Shown: in pieces, positions 20,943 through 32,064 of the stretch | Numbering within the stretch: the stretch's first letter is position 1 | How the letters are laid out: every line of letters begins with the position of its first letter | From: Armillaria gallica | Lineage: Eukaryota > Basidiomycota > Agaricomycetes > Agaricales > Physalacriaceae | NCBI GenBank assembly: GCA_037576215.1 | Contig: JBANDB010000008.1 | Coordinates: forward strand, 2,728,001 to 2,792,000 | Reading direction: 5' to 3' | Length of the DNA stretch: 64,000 bases | Made by a program: the position numbers and the translations under genes | Notes under the pieces: model-generated | What the model saw: the letters and a program-made list of their open reading frames with translations, nothing else | Database searches by the model: none | Told to the model about the DNA's origin: nothing

Positions 20943-22221
20943 ATGTCGACACTGAGCCTCGCCGTGTCAACGACCCAGGGACAAGAATTCCCTTCTCCCG
21001 CAGACCCGTACGCAGACCCCGCGAATGATCCCAACAACCCGCTTCGGTACATCGCGTCCAATGTCCTCACTGCAATCGCCTTCAGTACGTCTTCTTGTAA
21101 GAGCAGTCGCAACCAAGTCTCAAGGATTCGTTGAAAGGCCTTATGCTAATAACCGCCCTTATTCAAACGTACTGGATAAGGCGATGGGGCGCAAAGTGGA
21201 TGATGTCGATGACTATCGGCGCATACAGTGCGTTTCCCTCACTGGATTCTTCCGTACGGCGATATCTGACCGTCAATATAGCGTTCGCAATTGGCATAGG
21301 CACACGGTTCGGCCTACACGCACACCCGGAATCAAAGGGAATATACATCGTGGAGTATCTTTTCGTCGTGCTGTCGGTAGGCTCTGTTTCTCCTAGTTCT
21401 GTTGGTAACAATGACCACTGCGACACTTCGTAGCCGTGTGCGTTCATCGCAGCCAACTACGTCCTGCTAGGTCGCCTGTCACGGTACCTGGGGGCAACCC
21501 AACACTTGTTGGTAAACCCCCGACGGATCACAGCAGTCTTTATCTCTTCCGATGTTACTACATTTCTGATTCAGGTGAGCACCGTGTTGGTGCAAAGTCC
21601 ATGGGTGATGATGACCGGTAACAGGCTGCCGGTGGTGCAGTGTCGATTGCGGCAGACCAAGTGCACCTGGCGAGGATTGGATCTCGTGTAAGTGGTCGTC
21701 CCTATACGATCCGAGCTGAATGAAAACCGGGACTCGCCCAGATATTTCTCGTAGGGCTGGCACTCCAACTCGGGTCGTTCTTCATCTTCACATGCATATT
21801 CCTGACGTTCCTGCGGCGCATATATATGTATGAATCCGGCATTTGGGAGGCAGGAGGGAGGAAGTGGTATGATGACTGGCGCGCTCTGGCAGGCGCACTT
21901 TTTGTCAGCTGCATTGGCATTTTGGTATGTGAGAATCACGTCAAATGTTCGCATATTGAGAAATTGCAGATACGATCTGTGTACCGGACGATAGAACTTT
22001 CGCAAGGCTTCGAAGGTCGGTTGGCAACGATGGAGTCGTTCTTCTACGGGTTGGACACACTGCCGCTGTTCATCGCTGTTGCGATATACGTTCCATTTTG
22101 GCCCGGAAGATTCATTCCTCCAATTCCTGCGGAGTACAAAACAGAACTGGAGTTATTGGACGGACAGAACGTGGAGGGAAGGGTAATTGTAGTCATATTC
22201 CTTGCTTATCATTTATATTAA
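20943..22221 (+). CDS. RTA1-like (lipid-translocating exporter family) membrane protein
   Basis: Seven-helix integral membrane protein of the fungal RTA1/RSB1 family, linked in yeast to export of sphingoid bases and to resistance against 7-aminocholesterol. After splicing the segments read YIASNVLTAIAFS, LITALIQTYWIRRWGAKWM, FAIGIGTRFGLHAHP, YIVEYLFVVLSPCAFIAANYVLLGRL, FISSDVTTFLIQAAGGA, FLVGLALQLGSFFIFT and SCIGILIRSVYRTIELSQGFEG, the family core. Short introns separate them (for example 21082-21136, 21230-21281). The last exon is uncertain: the frame can stop at 22221, or a gtaatt intron may lead to a short different tail. Located near ceramide synthases only at a distance of 13-30 kb, so no cluster is claimed. 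Confidence 0.86.
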
Positions 22222-22259
22222 AGCTCTATTCAATCCGTAGTAGAAAATAGTTTACTCAC

Positions 22260-22824
22260 TTAAAGGCCACTAAGAAAAGCAGCCAATCCAGTTGAACTTT
22301 GAGTAGATTTGTCCCGTTCCTCGCGTGTGCGATTTTTGGCAAGCATGTCCTGCAAAACAGACTTTTTCTTTTGACGTAGCTTAGGATGCAGGGTTTGACG
22401 GATTTGACGTCGGGATTTTGGCGACAGCGGGGGCAGCTTTGACAACGGGCTCCGGCTTTGGCTCTGGCTCTGGGATGACCACGACAGAGTTTCTGTTAGA
22501 ACGTCCGTTTCGTCTCCCATAAATAACAGCATTCCCTTTCTGAACATCTATGTCATTCGCAAACCCGCAACCTCTGCACTGAACTTCTTTGATCCTCCTT
22601 CCTTCGTTGCATCCCTTCCTGACACGTTTCAGTCGAGAGCTGCTGAGGCCATCAAGAAGAAAGGTGCCACATCTCGAGCAGAAATCCGGATTCTCGACAG
22701 CATGCTGGCTCTTGATACGCGTCGCATGAAGAGCAGACAGTGACGGCGAGACGGCGAGGTAGGCGTACGGCAGCGACTGATGAAATCTGGAAGTGGCAGG
22801 TTCTGTATCCAAATCTGTGTTCAT
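22260..22824 (-). CDS. RPR2: RNase P subunit Rpr2/Rpp21
   Basis: Small zinc-ribbon protein of nuclear RNase P that helps process tRNA 5' ends. It begins MNTDLDTEPATSRFHQSLPY; the zinc ribbon is made by FCSRCGTFLLDG and VQCRGCGFAND (two CxxC pairs), with the basic RLKRVRKG segment between. The frame then stops at 22381, while the family-like basic tail LRQKKKSVLQDMLAKNRTREE continues in another frame to the stop at 22260. A 67-nt intron (gttgtc...cctaag) joins the two in phase, but its donor is weak, so a one-base slip is an equal option. Zinc-ribbon part sure, tail less so. Confidence 0.82.
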
Positions 22825-23047
22825 GGAGAATGAGAGCGGCGTCGAAGAATGACCACTGCGAAGGAAAGAAGAATGCCCCTTGCAAGTAAATTGAAGGAAG
22901 TTTTATTACCCGACATGGCTCCTCCGTGCCGAGGTCCAGCTCCCCCGAATGTATATATACACAAGCTGTACGACAAACAACAAGGGGACCCGCCGATACT
23001 AGCAAAAAAAAATAAGCAAAAGCAAGATATTTACTCTCTGTCTGCTT

Positions 23048-23695
23048 TTAACTGTTCGTCAAATCATCTATCTCCTGCTGTAGATTTCTTCTAGCCGCTG
23101 CTTCATACTTTGTATAGAACACTTGGCTAAAATAGATCCTTTCTCTGGCTAGAAACTTCTGCAGCACCGCAATACGGCCTGCACGGTAATCATGCATAGG
23201 AACATGCAAATATTCTTTGCGGATCTGAGATGCATACACGCGGTAGGCATCCGGAGGATGGGACAAAACTTCGAGGTCGAAGTCTAAGAAAAAGTGCAAA
23301 TCCGACGAGTTCCCCTCCTCTGCCTCCTCCGGTAACGTGTGCGTGATGGTTCTTTCAATGTAACCAGACACCTTGGAGGTTTGCTCGGCAGGAAGGCCCT
23401 TGTCCGTAGCGAACTTTTCGAACATTTTCATGCTCAGGATTTCATTGTTTTGTCCCTTAGGGTCATAAACAATGTCGTGGAAGAGGATAGCAAGGGAAAG
23501 TGATGTTGGATCGTGTATGTGTTCCTTGTTTTCCTGTAGACAACGGGTCATAGCTTCGAGGTGCGCCAGGGTGTGGTAGTGGCGATGCGGTTCGCTGTAT
23601 TTTTCCAAGATGGCTTCCACCCATACGTCGTTCGCGGCTTCGCCCCCTGGAAGACTTTCAAGCAGGAAAGTGAATTCCTCGCGTATATACTCCAT
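23048..23695 (-). CDS. HD-domain predicted metal-dependent phosphohydrolase (COG4339-like)
   Basis: Single-exon gene. The ATG at 23695 (MEYIREEFTFLLESLPGG) is preferred; upstream in-frame codons only offer ttg. The HD-superfamily metal site is visible as RHYHTLAHL, FHDIVYD and a later DFDLEVL, and a YIERTITHT helix lies between. Such proteins occur in bacteria and fungi as soluble HD hydrolases of about 200-230 residues; substrate unknown. Tail-to-head with RPR2 (about 220 bp downstream), both on the minus strand. Confidence 0.85.
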   Translation of the reverse strand: MEYIREEFTFLLESLPGGEAANDVWVEAILEKYSEPHRHYHTLAHLEAMTRCLQENKEHIHDPTSLSLAILFHDIVYDPKGQNNEILSMKMFEKFATDKGLPAEQTSKVSGYIERTITHTLPEEAEEGNSSDLHFFLDFDLEVLSHPPDAYRVYASQIRKEYLHVPMHDYRAGRIAVLQKFLARERIYFSQVFYTKYEAAARRNLQQEIDDLTNS

Positions 23696-23850
23696 TGCGA
23701 GGTATTGAGTGTTTACTAAGATCTGGCTGATTGTATTGTCAAGCAACTTGCAAACGAATCTCGGAAGATTCCGACCAGAAAGGTGACCCGCTTGCGGCCA
23801 TTCACCTGGCTCAATCCTTCAGATATTAAGGATGTGCACCAAAGCACGTA

Positions 23851-25828
23851 CTACAGTAGGTACCTATACCCTCTATCAGATCCCATCTCCGCTTCGCGTT
23901 TCTCTTCCCGGGCATTCAGCGCCGCCAAGTGTCGTTTGAACAGCCAGCACATTGTCAATGCTGAGGCACTCGCTAAGACACAGACGGTAAACGATTTCGA
24001 GTATGTCGGTTCCCATGATTTCGGCCACAAATAACTGTTTCACGGTTGTACTTGGATGTAGAAAACGAAGAGACAGCACTTACGATCCGGATACATTGCC
24101 CAAAGACCCTACAGTATTGATTAATGCGAGAGCCACAGCTCGTTTGGCTCGTGGTCGAGCCACAGATCCACTAGACCATGCAAGAAAGCAAATGAACCCG
24201 GCATATAACTGAGCCTGGAAAAACCTGAAGAAGAAAGAAGTTGTAGAACGGCGAATCTACAGTCCAGGCGACCTACAAAGATACATATCTGACCGCGATA
24301 TTCATTGTCGACATGGCCAAGAGGAATCCTAAAATTCCAAGCAAGAAAGAGCCCGATAGGTGCCAAAACCGTTCCCCAGCAGTGGTCCGAGTGTCTGGAG
24401 AAGAATCAGAACCATAAAGACGCATTTAGTAGGACACCTGTGTACCTGGACAAATAAACTGCAACACAGTAGCAAATACCCAAGGCGGGACACAAAGGAG
24501 TAAAGTTATCGTGGTGGAGTACCCCAGCGTTGACATGAGCGTCGGAAAGAATGCATTGAAGCTCAGAGATACATTGATGCTGATAAGAGTGATGGCCAGC
24601 CACCACACTTTGCCATCTGTCAATGCCAGTTGAAGTCCACTAGTAGGTTCCTTTTCATCTTCGACCGACCCGTGGTCTTCTTGCATTCGCTTCTGTGCGA
24701 GTGCCTGTTCAGCAGGAGTCAACCAGCCGAAAGAGGTTTCAGGAAAGTCTGGAAGAATAAATATTGCGCATATAGCCACGATTACTGTTAGGCCGCCTTC
24801 AATGAAGAAAAGCCACCTGCACAAGAGATCAGAGTTGAACAACAGGAAAAAAAGGCTTTCTGACCTCCATGCAGCATAGCCTAATCGACCCTCCATGCTG
24901 TCAAGAATGGCGGACGCAATCAAGGAGCCAAAAGCGTTGCTGACAAGAATTCCACATGCAAGGAGGGCAGTTCGTTGCGAGAGCTCGGTGCGCTTGTACC
25001 ATTTTGAGATGAGAAACTACCGTAGAGTTTAACATTAACCTGCCGGAGAAACCAATATTGAAGACTAACTAAAGCACCAGGAAAGAAAGCGGCTTCCACG
25101 AAGCCGAGGAAGAATCGCGTACAGAGGGCCCCAAAGAAGCTGCAAGGGTTAGTACTTTCTGGGAGGAGAGCGGGCTGAGTAACGTACTTGGTCGTGAATC
25201 CTGTCATGACTGATATCCCACCCCATACTATCATGCATACAGGCAAGTACAAAGAAGGTTTTCCGACGTAATCAAGAAACATATTCCTAGATGCAATGAG
25301 ACCCTAGATGCGTATTGTTTGGCAAAGAGACGCACGAAGGTATTTGCATGATGATGTATCCGATGTATAGCGCGGACAAGATGCTCGCGAATTGTGTACC
25401 CTGGAGGTTGAGATCCTCTTCGAAACCCCGAAGCCTTGCGGCGCTGCAACGAACTTGTTGTAAGATACAGTCTTATGAATTTACGCTGAGATCATTACGA
25501 TGCATTATTCCGGTCAACGTCTGACAGAAAGGGTCAGGATTTGATACGACGCCGTGAAATTAGACGTAAACATACAATTGAGGATGTATATCAGTACTAG
25601 AATTGACATTCGTCTGTCGACCTTGCGCAGGAGGTTTCTTTCCAGCACTTCCCTGGCTTTTTTGCCACCAAACTCGACGTCCGGATCCACGATAAGAGGC
25701 CATCTGTTTCATGGACAACTTGTAGCTGATACTGACGAGATTTGTATGGAGGACATACCAGAGTGCTGCGACAGTAGTAATGGTCGGTCTTCACCGTCTT
25801 CTAGAGGATTACGGTCATTGTAGGCCAT
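23851..25828 (-). CDS. MFS transporter, anion:cation symporter (Tna1/Dal5-like), copy 1, with a frame break
   Basis: Twelve-helix major facilitator of the fungal group that imports vitamins, allantoate and related organic anions. It is a paralogue of the transporter at 28736. Segments on the minus strand: VDPDVEFGG, RKVDRRMSILVLIYILN, NMFLDYVGKPSLYLPVCMIVWG, TRFFLGFVEAAFFPGAL, MEGRLGYAAWR, FPETSFGWLTPAEQ, STLGYSTTITLLLC; the last third reads GFLLAMSTMNIAVRYVSL, RPRAKRAVALALINT and SYLWPKSWEPTYS, ending GYRYLL at 23851. Introns are short. At a run of four G near 24370 (cccc on plus) one base too many breaks HSD-HCW-ERFW, compared with HSD-KMQ-ERFY in the paralogue. The first exon (from 25828) also fails to join cleanly; its border is unresolved. 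Confidence 0.84.
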
Positions 25829-25943
25829 TCAGCAGATAAGGGAGATAGCTAAGGTGTCCACTGACCATCGCGGCATAACAGCGAGACGTCAGCCAGTTTC
25901 TCACGGCTTCTTTCCTTCTCCCCGACGTGATATTACCTCAGAA

Positions 25944-27610
25944 ATGGCTGCCACTGCTCTTCTTCTCCCGTCAACAACACCGCCCAACTACCACAGGATT
26001 ATCTCTTCGGCATTACACATCGGTACAGACCCCCGGCTTCCTGTTCCCGTGGGCCTTTTGGCTTGTCAACGTACTTTATCTCCTCGTATCGCGAGCGATC
26101 TCCATTGATTTGTTTGTCCTTGGACTAGGCGACCCCCTACTACGAGAAATAGAGACCACGGTTGTAAACTGTGTAGTATCGCAGCCAGCACTGCCACCAG
26201 CAGGAAAGAAAACCAAGAAGACCGTCCTTGCGCCGACATTACCAGATGATCCTATATTGGAAGTCGTTTTGCACGACACTGTGATATTCCCGGAAGGGGG
26301 AGGTCAGCCTACGGATACTGGAGTCATTACCACCCTGGATGGTACGGTTTGGAGCGTCGTACAGTCCAAAAGACACGGAGGTCATGCCGTTCACTACGTC
26401 CACGTTCCGCAAAGCAGCGTGGACGCTGCTTTGATTGCCTTTTCACCTGGTAGCAAAGTCACCGCCGCCCTTGATCAAGCTGGATATGATAGAAGATATG
26501 ACCATGCAAGTCTTTATTCTCATTCACGATAGAATCAGTCTAACACCCACGTCAGATGTCGATGCATACATCTCAGCATCTTCTTTCGGCGCTGATGGAG
26601 ACTCGTCTGAATTTACCCACGCTCTCTTGGTCTCTAACAAACTATCCCGCTCCTTGTTATGTCGAAGTTCCTCGAGGCATGACGGTTGAGGAGATTCAGT
26701 CTATCCAAGATGAAGCTAATAGACTAGTATTCGAAGGAAGAAACGTCCACATTGAAGTCGAAGAGTTGGAGCCAGGGAAAGAAACCAAAGTCCAGAAGCT
26801 AGAGAGCGGTCGCGCTGTAGGCAGAGGTCTACCTGATGACTACACTGGAGGAGTAAAACGAGTAGTTGTTATTGAGGGTGTCGATAAAAACCCGTAAGTA
26901 ACAGGTTGCCTATAGAAAATCCTCACTAATGCCTACTAGTTGTTGTGGCACCCATCTACCAAGCATCAAGAACCTCCAGCTTTTTCTTCTACCTCATACC
27001 GACGCACTAGCCCGCTCGTCCACTACTTCTGCGCGGTTGTATTTTCTCTCTGGACCTCGCCTTATCACCTATTTATCCTCGACACATTCTCTCCTCGCAA
27101 GTACTGCATCTAATCTGAGCTGCGGTGCCCCGTTGGTTCCGGAACGCGTCAATCAAGTTGTCGATGAACGGAAGAAGGGCAGAAAAACGTGTTCAGGACG
27201 TCGAAAGCGAGTTGGCAGCTTTCATTAGCCGAGATTTATATCAGGAACTCTGTTCTCCCGATGCTGGAGTGTTCAAGAAACACATACATCGCACTGACGA
27301 CTCTAGTAATGCTCTAGGGTTTCTATCGATGATCAGCGTTGCGTTTTCAGATACGTTGAAGGAGACTGCTGCTGTACGGCGATTTGTTATTATTTTTTCA
27401 TCGTCGCCCTCTTCCCAGACCAGTTCAAGCACTACTGTTGTGATGGCCATTGGCTCAGACGACAAACTAGTGAAGGAGGTGGGAGATATTTTGAAGATTA
27501 AGCTGGAAGTAAAAGGTGGCGGTAAAGGATTAAAATGGAGCGGTAAATTCATTGGGGTATGGAAAGACAAGGACAACGCCACTGCGGAGGCTGTACTAGC
27601 TAGTATATAA
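25944..27610 (+). CDS. alanyl-tRNA editing protein AlaX-L/AARSD1-type, with one apparent extra G
   Basis: Stand-alone editing protein that removes mischarged serine (or glycine) from alanine tRNA. Start MAATALLLP; a first intron (about 26070-26131, ctag acceptor) restores LLACQRDPLLREIETTV. Then come FPEGGGQPTDTG, the zinc/editing motif HTSQH (HxxxH) in DHMSMHTSQHLLSA, and CCGTH (CxxxH), followed by the C-terminal DHHA1-like region with GGGKGLKWSGKFIGVW. The 26506-26555 intron starts with GC (gcaagt), phase 0. Near 27180 the frame shifts: ERKK continues as AEKRVQDVESELAAF only if one G of a ggg run is dropped. Divergent from MFS copy 1. Confidence 0.9.
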
Positions 27611-27704
27611 GGCTTGTACAAGACTTGAAATAAATGATGATGGTACTAGACTGTACAGTGAAGGATGCGTAATGCTACGGGATAATTTAATGCAGAGATG
27701 AATT

Positions 27705-28529
27705 CTACTTGTCATCAACGTCTCTGGTGAGATCGCTGATAGCGTCATCGGCCTCGTTGCCAGCTTCATTGACAGTGACGTTGTCTTCGCCAACTAGGAA
27801 ATTAGAGGTGAGGCAATAACATGGAAGACTGGATATAACGCAAACATACCCATGGAACTGTCCCTGTCACTCTCATTCCAGCTCATGTCACCTTCAGACG
27901 GCGAGTCGGACTCGGCGTCAGTAAGGCCCCACGAGCCTTCGAAGTCATTCTGTTCCTGCATCTGCCAGGTCCTGTACATATCCAGATCCATTTCGTCGAC
28001 AGGAGAGTAGTCGTCTGGGTCGATATCAATCAAGTCCTCCTCCACCTCGATAAATTCCTCGAATTCAGCTTCGCCGTAGAAGGCCTCATCGTCGTCGTCG
28101 TCATTCGGAATGTACTCTCCACCATCAGAAGATTCGTCATCCGACTCGGAAGGAGGTCGTATGTCAAGAAACATATGACGACAAGTTGGACAGCTACCAT
28201 GCTGCAGTGACATGTATTAGTACACTTGGACATGCGTGGTCCTAAAGTACTAACCGAAGTACGAATCCATTCTATCAAGCTATCATGTCGCTCAGCCAAA
28301 GCACTGTAAGGAAGACAAAATGTTAAACTCACTCCTTCCTGCAGAAAATATGCCCGCAACCATCGAGTTTAGTGACGCCGCAATCAGGGGTCAGGTTATC
28401 ACCACCGTCGTCGAAGAAATCAGTAAAGGGTATTAGGCAGATAGGGCACGAGTCCTGCAGCGGTACTGCGTGCTTGTCGAGGACGGTAAGATTGTCGATG
28501 AGCTCGTCCACCTGTTGATGGCGGTCCAT
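27705..28529 (-). CDS. RING-type (probable E3 ubiquitin ligase) protein with acidic tail
   Basis: Start MDRHQQVDELIDNL. The RING ligands are visible after splicing: CPICLIPF, then CGVTKLDGCGHIFCRKE, ALAERHDSLIEWIRTS and HGSCPTCRHMF, giving the C-x2-C...C-x-H...C...C-x2-C spacing with the cross-brace His in the CGHIFCR block. After the RING the protein is extremely acidic (DDESSDGGEYIPNDDDDDEAF) and ends in a short exon with VNEAGNEADDAI. Typical of small basidiomycete RING proteins. The partner or substrate cannot be told. Divergent from MFS copy 2 with about 200 bp between starts. Confidence 0.83.
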
Positions 28530-28684
28530 GTTCAACGACGCGCTCTGTCACGTGTGGCCATTTCGTCATGTTTGGTGCACGTGCACTATGTCATTGTCAA
28601 TTTCTCCCGGCGGTCCGAGATTTCTCCTTACATTACCCCCACACGCCATCACGATGCAATCGGGTGAGAAGCTAACTCTGCACG

Positions 28685-28692
28685 TATTTAAA
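28685..28692 (+). promoter_or_regulatory. TATA-like box before MFS copy 2
   Basis: The sequence TATTTAAA lies 44 bp before the start codon at 28736, in the gap shared with the divergent RING gene. Position and sequence fit a core promoter element, but no start site is known. Confidence 0.4.
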
Positions 28693-28735
28693 GCCCCGGA
28701 CATGTATCGGCTCTTTGTTCATTCCTGTCTCCATC

Positions 28736-30841
28736 ATGGATCCGGTTCACGAGCAGAATCTCAGCGACCCCGAGAAACGCCTTGACGATTACATCCATAC
28801 ACAGGGAGGACAACAAGGTGATGTGGATCCCGACGCGAAGTATGGTGGGCATCAAGCTCGTAATGTGCTGGAGAAGAAGCTGCTTTGGAAGCTTGACCTG
28901 CGGATGAGCATTCTCATCTTCATATACATCTTGAACTATGTGAGTTAGTTGATCTCGGGTTGGCTCATACTTTCTAACGGCTGCAATCAGATCGACAGAA
29001 ACAACGCTGCGTCAGTTATAATCGAAAAACACTAATGGCATGGTATTCTAAATTGTCTTATCAAGCGCGGCCCGTCTACGAGGTCTTGAAGATGACCTGA
29101 ACCTTAAAGGCGAAGAGTTTGCGACACTGCTGTCGATACTGTATGTTGGCTATATCATTATGCAGATACCTTCGTAAGCACCGTGTCTTATCGGTCTATG
29201 TCATCATCTCATCGTTTATGCAGAAATATGTTTTTAAATTGGATTGGAAAGCCGTCTCTCTACCTTCCTGCATGTATGATTGTCTGGGGCATCATGTTCG
29301 CATCTCGTCACCTCCCTCTTCTTGCTCTAACACTACTGTGCTGCCAGCTCATGCCTTACTGGTGGGTAAACTTTTCTCCGAGAAATGTACCATCTGACAC
29401 GGAGTGATGGATGCTAGGCATCACACACAAGTAAGCATCTTATTTCCTTTTTGTATCGTCATCACTGATAGTGATTTCTTAGTTTTGTTGGGGCGCTGTT
29501 GACGCGTTTTTTCCTCGGCTTTGTAGAGGCTGCGTTCTTCCCGGGAGCCTTATTCTTAATTTCGAAAGTATGTACATTTCTCTCTGTTCGCCTCTCGTTA
29601 CTAACGGATCTTCAGTGGTATAAACGGGACGAGATTGGCCTTCGAACGGCTATTTTGTACTGCGGCAACATTATCAGTAATGCCTTCGGAAACCTATTAG
29701 CATCAGGTATTCTAAGTGGTATGGAGGGAAAGCTAGGACATGCTGCATGGAGGTAAACATATGTTTCACATCAAAGTAACCGCACTCACAATAGCGTTTA
29801 TTATGGAGATGGCTCTTCTATATCGAGGGTTCTCTCACTGTCTTCATAGCCATATCAGCTATATTTATCCTGCCCGACTTCCCCGCCACAACCAAATGGC
29901 TATCACCTCTGGAGCGCCAACTTGCAATCCAAAGAATGGAAGAAGATGTCGGCGTTGGTGATCAAGATGAAACGGAGGACGGAAGTCCTATGGGCGGCCT
30001 TTGGCTTGCGCTCAAGGATTGGAAGATTTGGTGGATGTCCGTGGCCTTGACTGCTCAAGTTGTGGGGCTTTCGTTCAATCAATATTTCCCTACACTAAGG
30101 TTCGTGAAGTTCCCAATCGCTGTATATGTCGACCAAACATACTTTACAGTGCAACGATGGGATTCAATCGCACGGTAACCTTGCTCTTGTGTGCCCCTCC
30201 GTTCGTTTTTACAACTATATTATCATTCATTATATCCCGGTCAGTAAACGTTTCACTCGTTAATACATGCGTCTTCTCACAGGCAATATTATAGCCATTC
30301 GGACAAGATGCAAGAGAGATTCTATCACATAACCATTCCATTCGGATTTGGTATTATTGGATTCATCATCGCTGTCTCTACGATGAACACCGCTGCACGA
30401 TATGTCTCTCTGTGTGTTATTTCTGATACATGGCTCAAATCTCCGCTTACAGCGTCTCGACAGGTTCTTAATGGCTCAGAGCTATGCAGGTTTCATCGTG
30501 ATGTACGCTTGGATCAGCAATTGCTTCCCAAGGCCTCCTTCGAAGCGTGCAGTCGCACTCGCTCTGACGAATGCATTCTCCCAGCTGGGGAATGTCGCTG
30601 GATCGTAAGGAGACATTGGGTTATTCTTGAGGCTTTGAGACTCATCCTTTTTTTTTTTTATAGTTATGTATGGCCGACTATGTGGGGCCCCACATACAAC
30701 AACTCATACTACATATGCATATCGGTGTTTGCTTTGTCGATTGTCATGAACTGGATATTCAGACGATATCTCATTGCGCTCAACAAGAAGATGGAGGAGG
30801 AGAAGGGAGCGGATGCTCGCGGCTTTAGGTACTTGATCTAA
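28736..30841 (+). CDS. MFS transporter, anion:cation symporter (Tna1/Dal5-like), copy 2
   Basis: Intact paralogue of the gene at 23851-25828. Start MDPVHEQNLSDPEKR. After about ten introns the protein reads VDPDAKYGG, MSILIFIYILNYIDRNNAAAARLRGLEDDLNL, YVGYIIMQIPSNMFLNWIGK, TRFFLGFVEAAFFPGALFLISKWYKR, GMEGKLGHAAWRWLFYIEG, FPATTKWLSPLERQLA, ATMGFNRTVTLLLCAPP, SRHSDKMQERFYH, KRAVALALTNAFSQLGN and ends RGFRYLI. DRNN after the first helix and the RxG-like loop are MFS hallmarks. The family imports organic anions such as nicotinate or allantoate; substrate not predictable here. Borders could be followed all the way without a frame problem, in contrast to copy 1. Confidence 0.9.
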
Positions 30842-31289
30842 TGTATACATCGTGAGCTGAATATAGGAGCGGGCGGTGTTCGCGCATAGTTGAAAGCTGC
30901 GACTGCACAGGACGAGCATCTAGGTCTTCGAGGAAATGAAAGCATGGTAGCACAGGTGACCATAAAGAGTGAGCGGTTAGATCCGATAATGGTCGGAGAA
31001 GCACGGGAGAAACGTCCTCTTTTCATAAACGTTGCTCTCGAGTTGTCTGGAGGCGTTCGCACAACGGAAGAGTAGTCAGTTGTCCTGGGTAACTAGTGAT
31101 GGAAACGTAAGAAGAGAGAGATAAGAAGGACTTTGTGAATGGTATGACTTTTTTCTATATAGGTCCGGGTCCCTCTAGACAACTGAGGTAGAATCTCGAG
31201 TCGCTCGGTGCAGCACATAAAGGCGGGGTAAAAAGGGTGGGGCCATAATACATCCTGCTACCTACACTACAACTATCAGAAACTTGAAA
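30842..31289. other. intergenic region with TATA-like stretch
   Basis: About 450 bp. Several short overlapping frames exist but none resembles a protein. A ctatataggt stretch near 31156 is a TATA-like candidate for the small gene at 31290, though 130 bp away. Confidence 0.4.
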
Positions 31290-31834
31290 ATGCCTCGATC
31301 TCTCGCTGTTCTATCATCTCGGCGGATGCACATCCATCTTCCCCACGTTGAAGGGATCAAAGGACGGCCCGTTTCGACGGGCGTGATTACTTGTGCTGGA
31401 GCGATGGTCGTTGCATATGTGCGTAGAGTCTAAATATGAATTTGATGATGCCAATCTTACCCCGTAATTACAGACTGCATATAACATCTGGCGTGGAGAT
31501 CGTGCTGCTGTACGAAGAATGCAGAGCAATGAGATCTGCCGCGAAGAGCCGTCGAGAATCAGAGAAGCAGCTGTTGTCGCTGTAAGCGGCAGGGACGTCG
31601 CGTAAGTGCCGGTTAACGACAAGTAGGTTGTCCTGCTGACCATTCCGCAGACACGGTGATAAGACCACGGTACCAGAAAGAATGGGGCCCGGGAAAAGTG
31701 GAATCATGCGAGGAAATATAGATCCGCAGGGCAGGTCGGGTCGGACGAACGTTCGACGGACGAGTGCAAGAACGGACGTCGACTTGGACAGGGAATTTTT
31801 CTACAATCTGCAGTCGTGGCTTATATATATGTGA
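31290..31834 (+). CDS. small orphan protein gene (three exons), basic, one hydrophobic segment
   Basis: Proposed from splicing signals, not from homology. Exon 1 starts MPRSLAVLSSRRMHIHLP and has a short hydrophobic VITCAGAMVVAY. A gtgcgt...ttacag intron (about 31419-31471) and a gtaagt...ccgcag intron (31601-31649) keep one frame throughout, giving YNIWRGDRAAVRRMQSNE and a second half rich in Arg, Gly and Thr that ends FFYNLQSWLIYM. Without the second splice the frame would stop directly after the donor. I recognise no family. The basic start and single hydrophobic stretch could suit a mitochondrial or membrane-anchored protein. Confidence 0.45.
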
Positions 31835-32064
31835 AACAAAAAAAGTAAAGTGTAGTAGTGTAATGTAGTAAATAATAAAGTATAAATTGCCAATCAACTG
31901 CAAACTTGACACGGCGCGTGATTGACATCTTGAAGCCATCCCCCATTATCACAAACTGGGTCCATCAAGGTCCGTCCAACGGATATCCCAGTTGTTTCTT
32001 TTATTCCTCTTGTTTCCATTATTCGCAAGTATTACTCGTCGTTGACAGCGCCGGCAGCTGCAGG

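Noticed and set aside
23783..24212. Plus-strand gene with an apparent gtatgt intron
   Set aside because: The same bases encode, on the minus strand, the last exons of MFS copy 1 (YLWPKSWEPTYS to GYRYLL), which align to the intact paralogue. The plus frame has no ATG start.
31314..31939. Minus-strand frames opposite the small orphan gene
   Set aside because: No splice-supported extension and no recognisable motif; the plus strand has better intron signals.
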